A DNA stretch of 5,835 bases from an uncultured Collinsella sp. Lineage in GTDB: Bacteria > Actinomycetota > Coriobacteriia > Coriobacteriales > Coriobacteriaceae. Position 1 is the stretch's first letter. Each line of letters starts with the position of its first letter. Below, in pieces: positions 5,180-5,835 of the stretch. Below the pieces are notes generated by a model. It saw nothing but the letters and a program-made list of their open reading frames with translations. It was not told the origin of the DNA and made no database searches. The stretch lies in the NCBI GenBank assembly GCA_900754435.1, contig CAAECT010000034.1:1-5835 (forward strand). The letters run 5' to 3'. The position numbers were made by a program, and so were the translations under genes.

Positions 5180-5479
5180 TTAGACGAGCTTGATCTTCTC
5201 GATGTCCTTGCGCGAGGACTCGCGATACAGTGAGAACTTGCGGCCGATGACCTGGACGACCTCGGCGTGGCAACGCTCGGCGAGCTCCTCGGCGGCCTCG
5301 CGGGCGGAAAGGCTGGAGCCATCGAGCACGGAGCACTTAACGAGCTCGTGCTTCTCCAGGTAGGCGACCGTCTGCTCGACGGTGCCCTCGTTGACATCGG
5401 ACTTGCCGATGATGATAGCGGGGTTGAGGTGATGGGCCATGCTGCGAAGCTGCTTGACCTGGGCTCCTGTCAGTGCCAT
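5180..5479 (-). CDS. yhbY: YhbY-family CRM-domain RNA-binding protein (ribosome assembly)
   Basis: The 99-residue protein is a single CRS1-YhbY (CRM) domain, the usual size of bacterial YhbY/YqeI (about 96-97 aa). These proteins bind pre-50S ribosomal particles and take part in large-subunit assembly. Visible signatures are LTGAQVKQLRSMAHHLNP (3-20), the loop IIIGKSDVNEGTVEQ (22-36), LEKHELVKCSVL (41-52), and the closing EVVQVIGRKFSLYRES (73-88). The conserved GxxG loop, usually GKGG or GSNG, reads Gly25-Lys-Ser-Asp28, so the second glycine is missing. The ATG at 5479 is preceded on the minus strand by a purine-rich AGAAAGCGAG, a modest ribosome site. It converges on the large regulator, with 69 bp between the two stop codons and a terminator in that gap. 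Upstream, a 158-bp gap separates it from the partial gene on the same strand; the two could share a transcript. Confidence 0.94.
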   Translation of the reverse strand: MALTGAQVKQLRSMAHHLNPAIIIGKSDVNEGTVEQTVAYLEKHELVKCSVLDGSSLSAREAAEELAERCHAEVVQVIGRKFSLYRESSRKDIEKIKLV

Positions 5480-5500
5480 GGGTTCTCGCTTTCTATGTAT

Positions 5501-5520
5501 GGGGCGCCCCGCGACGGGGC
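5501..5520 (-). promoter_or_regulatory. GC-rich hairpin in the yhbY 5' leader
   Basis: GCCCCG (5506-5511) pairs with CGGGGC (5515-5520) around a 3-base loop. An overlapping perfect palindrome, GGGGCGCCCC, covers 5501-5510, so two foldings compete. There is no T-tract on either strand, so it is not a clear terminator for the upstream gene. It lies 21 bp upstream of the yhbY start codon. Confidence 0.4.
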
Positions 5521-5542
5521 CTTAATCTACGTGAGCTGTCCC

Positions 5543-5571
5543 ACGATAGCGCAGGAACGGCGCGGTGTGGA
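5543..5571 (-). promoter_or_regulatory. Weak candidate promoter for yhbY
   Basis: On the minus strand TCCACA (5571-5566) and TATCGT (5548-5543) are separated by 17 bp; each matches 4 of 6 consensus positions. Spacing is ideal but the boxes are weak, so this is tentative. Confidence 0.2.
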
Positions 5572-5637
5572 GCGCGTTTGCCCAGTTCAAAAAGAATGCG
5601 GATGCCGAGTGAGTGGGCGGTGCGGGCTGCGAGCAGG

Positions 5638-5835
5638 CTATGAGCTGGGCGCAGAGACCGGCTCCCATGCAATAAACGCCCAACGAACCTTGCGGACATG
5701 ATCGAGCATATAGCGCCCCTGCGGCACGCCCTTGGAGCCCGGCTCACCGGCATGGGGGTTCTCAATCATGTGCTGGGCGATGTAGTCGCGCAGGCGGTCG
5801 ATCTTATCTTCGTTGCCGTGCTCGAGCATACGGGA
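5638..5835 (-). CDS. Unrecognised protein, C-terminal part (partial at window edge)
   Basis: An open frame enters from the right edge on the minus strand and stops at TAG (5640-5638). The 65 visible residues include a charged helix-like stretch, EDKIDRLRDYIAQHMIEN, then GSKGVPQGRYMLDHVRKVRW and a short tail ending EPVSAPSS. An ATG occurs at 5829, but the frame stays open to the edge, so the true start is unknown. I do not recognise the family and assign no function. The residue composition looks coding, with mixed charge and few rare residues, and it lies in the same direction as yhbY with a 158-bp gap. A small complete protein of about 63 residues is also possible. Confidence 0.55.
   Translation of the reverse strand, partial: SRMLEHGNEDKIDRLRDYIAQHMIENPHAGEPGSKGVPQGRYMLDHVRKVRWAFIAWEPVSAPSS

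Noticed and set aside
5480..5637. tRNA or small RNA gene in the gap upstream of yhbY
   Set aside because: No T-loop GGTTCGA-type motif or cloverleaf pairing is visible; only a GC-rich hairpin near 5506-5520.
5493..5765. Minus-strand 90-codon frame upstream of yhbY
   Set aside because: Arginine- and alanine-rich shadow that overlaps the better partial frame ending at 5638 and has no family signature.

Overview
The window looks like a chromosomal segment of a high-GC actinobacterium, most likely a gut Coriobacteriia such as Collinsella. This placement is inferred from codon use, protein style and the presence of a very large SARP/BTAD-type regulator; no 16S rRNA or other decisive marker is present. 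All recognisable genes are housekeeping or regulatory. I see no phage, IS element, CRISPR array, tRNA or rRNA.

Region 1 (1-1722, + strand) is an amino-sugar and sugar-uptake block. It holds the C-terminal end of phosphoglucosamine mutase (glmM), a stand-alone PTS glucose-type EIIA protein (crr-like), and glucosamine-6-phosphate deaminase (nagB), closed by a strong intrinsic terminator. GlmM draws glucosamine-6-phosphate toward cell-wall UDP-GlcNAc, while NagB returns it to fructose-6-phosphate. EIIA feeds phosphate to sugar-specific PTS permeases. The block therefore sits on the glucosamine-6-phosphate branch point. The 271-bp gap between crr and nagB holds no gene but has several strong potential RNA stem-loops.

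Region 2 (1723-2110) is a 388-bp non-coding stretch, visibly more AT-rich than its neighbours. It carries a 14-bp direct repeat, a tandem 8-mer and several short dyads upstream of the regulator gene, and looks like a complex regulatory region.

Region 3 (2111-5110, + strand) encodes a 999-residue regulator. An N-terminal MalT-like STAND ATPase is followed by a long helical middle and a C-terminal winged helix plus BTAD domain. Its target is unknown.

Region 4 (5109-5835, - strand) holds yhbY, a small CRM-domain ribosome-assembly protein convergent with the regulator. Its terminator U-tract overlaps the regulator's stop codon. Upstream of yhbY is the C-terminal end of an unrecognised protein cut by the window edge.

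Nothing here is clearly a new system. The best leads are the structured crr-nagB gap, the repeat-rich region upstream of the large regulator, and the regulator itself.
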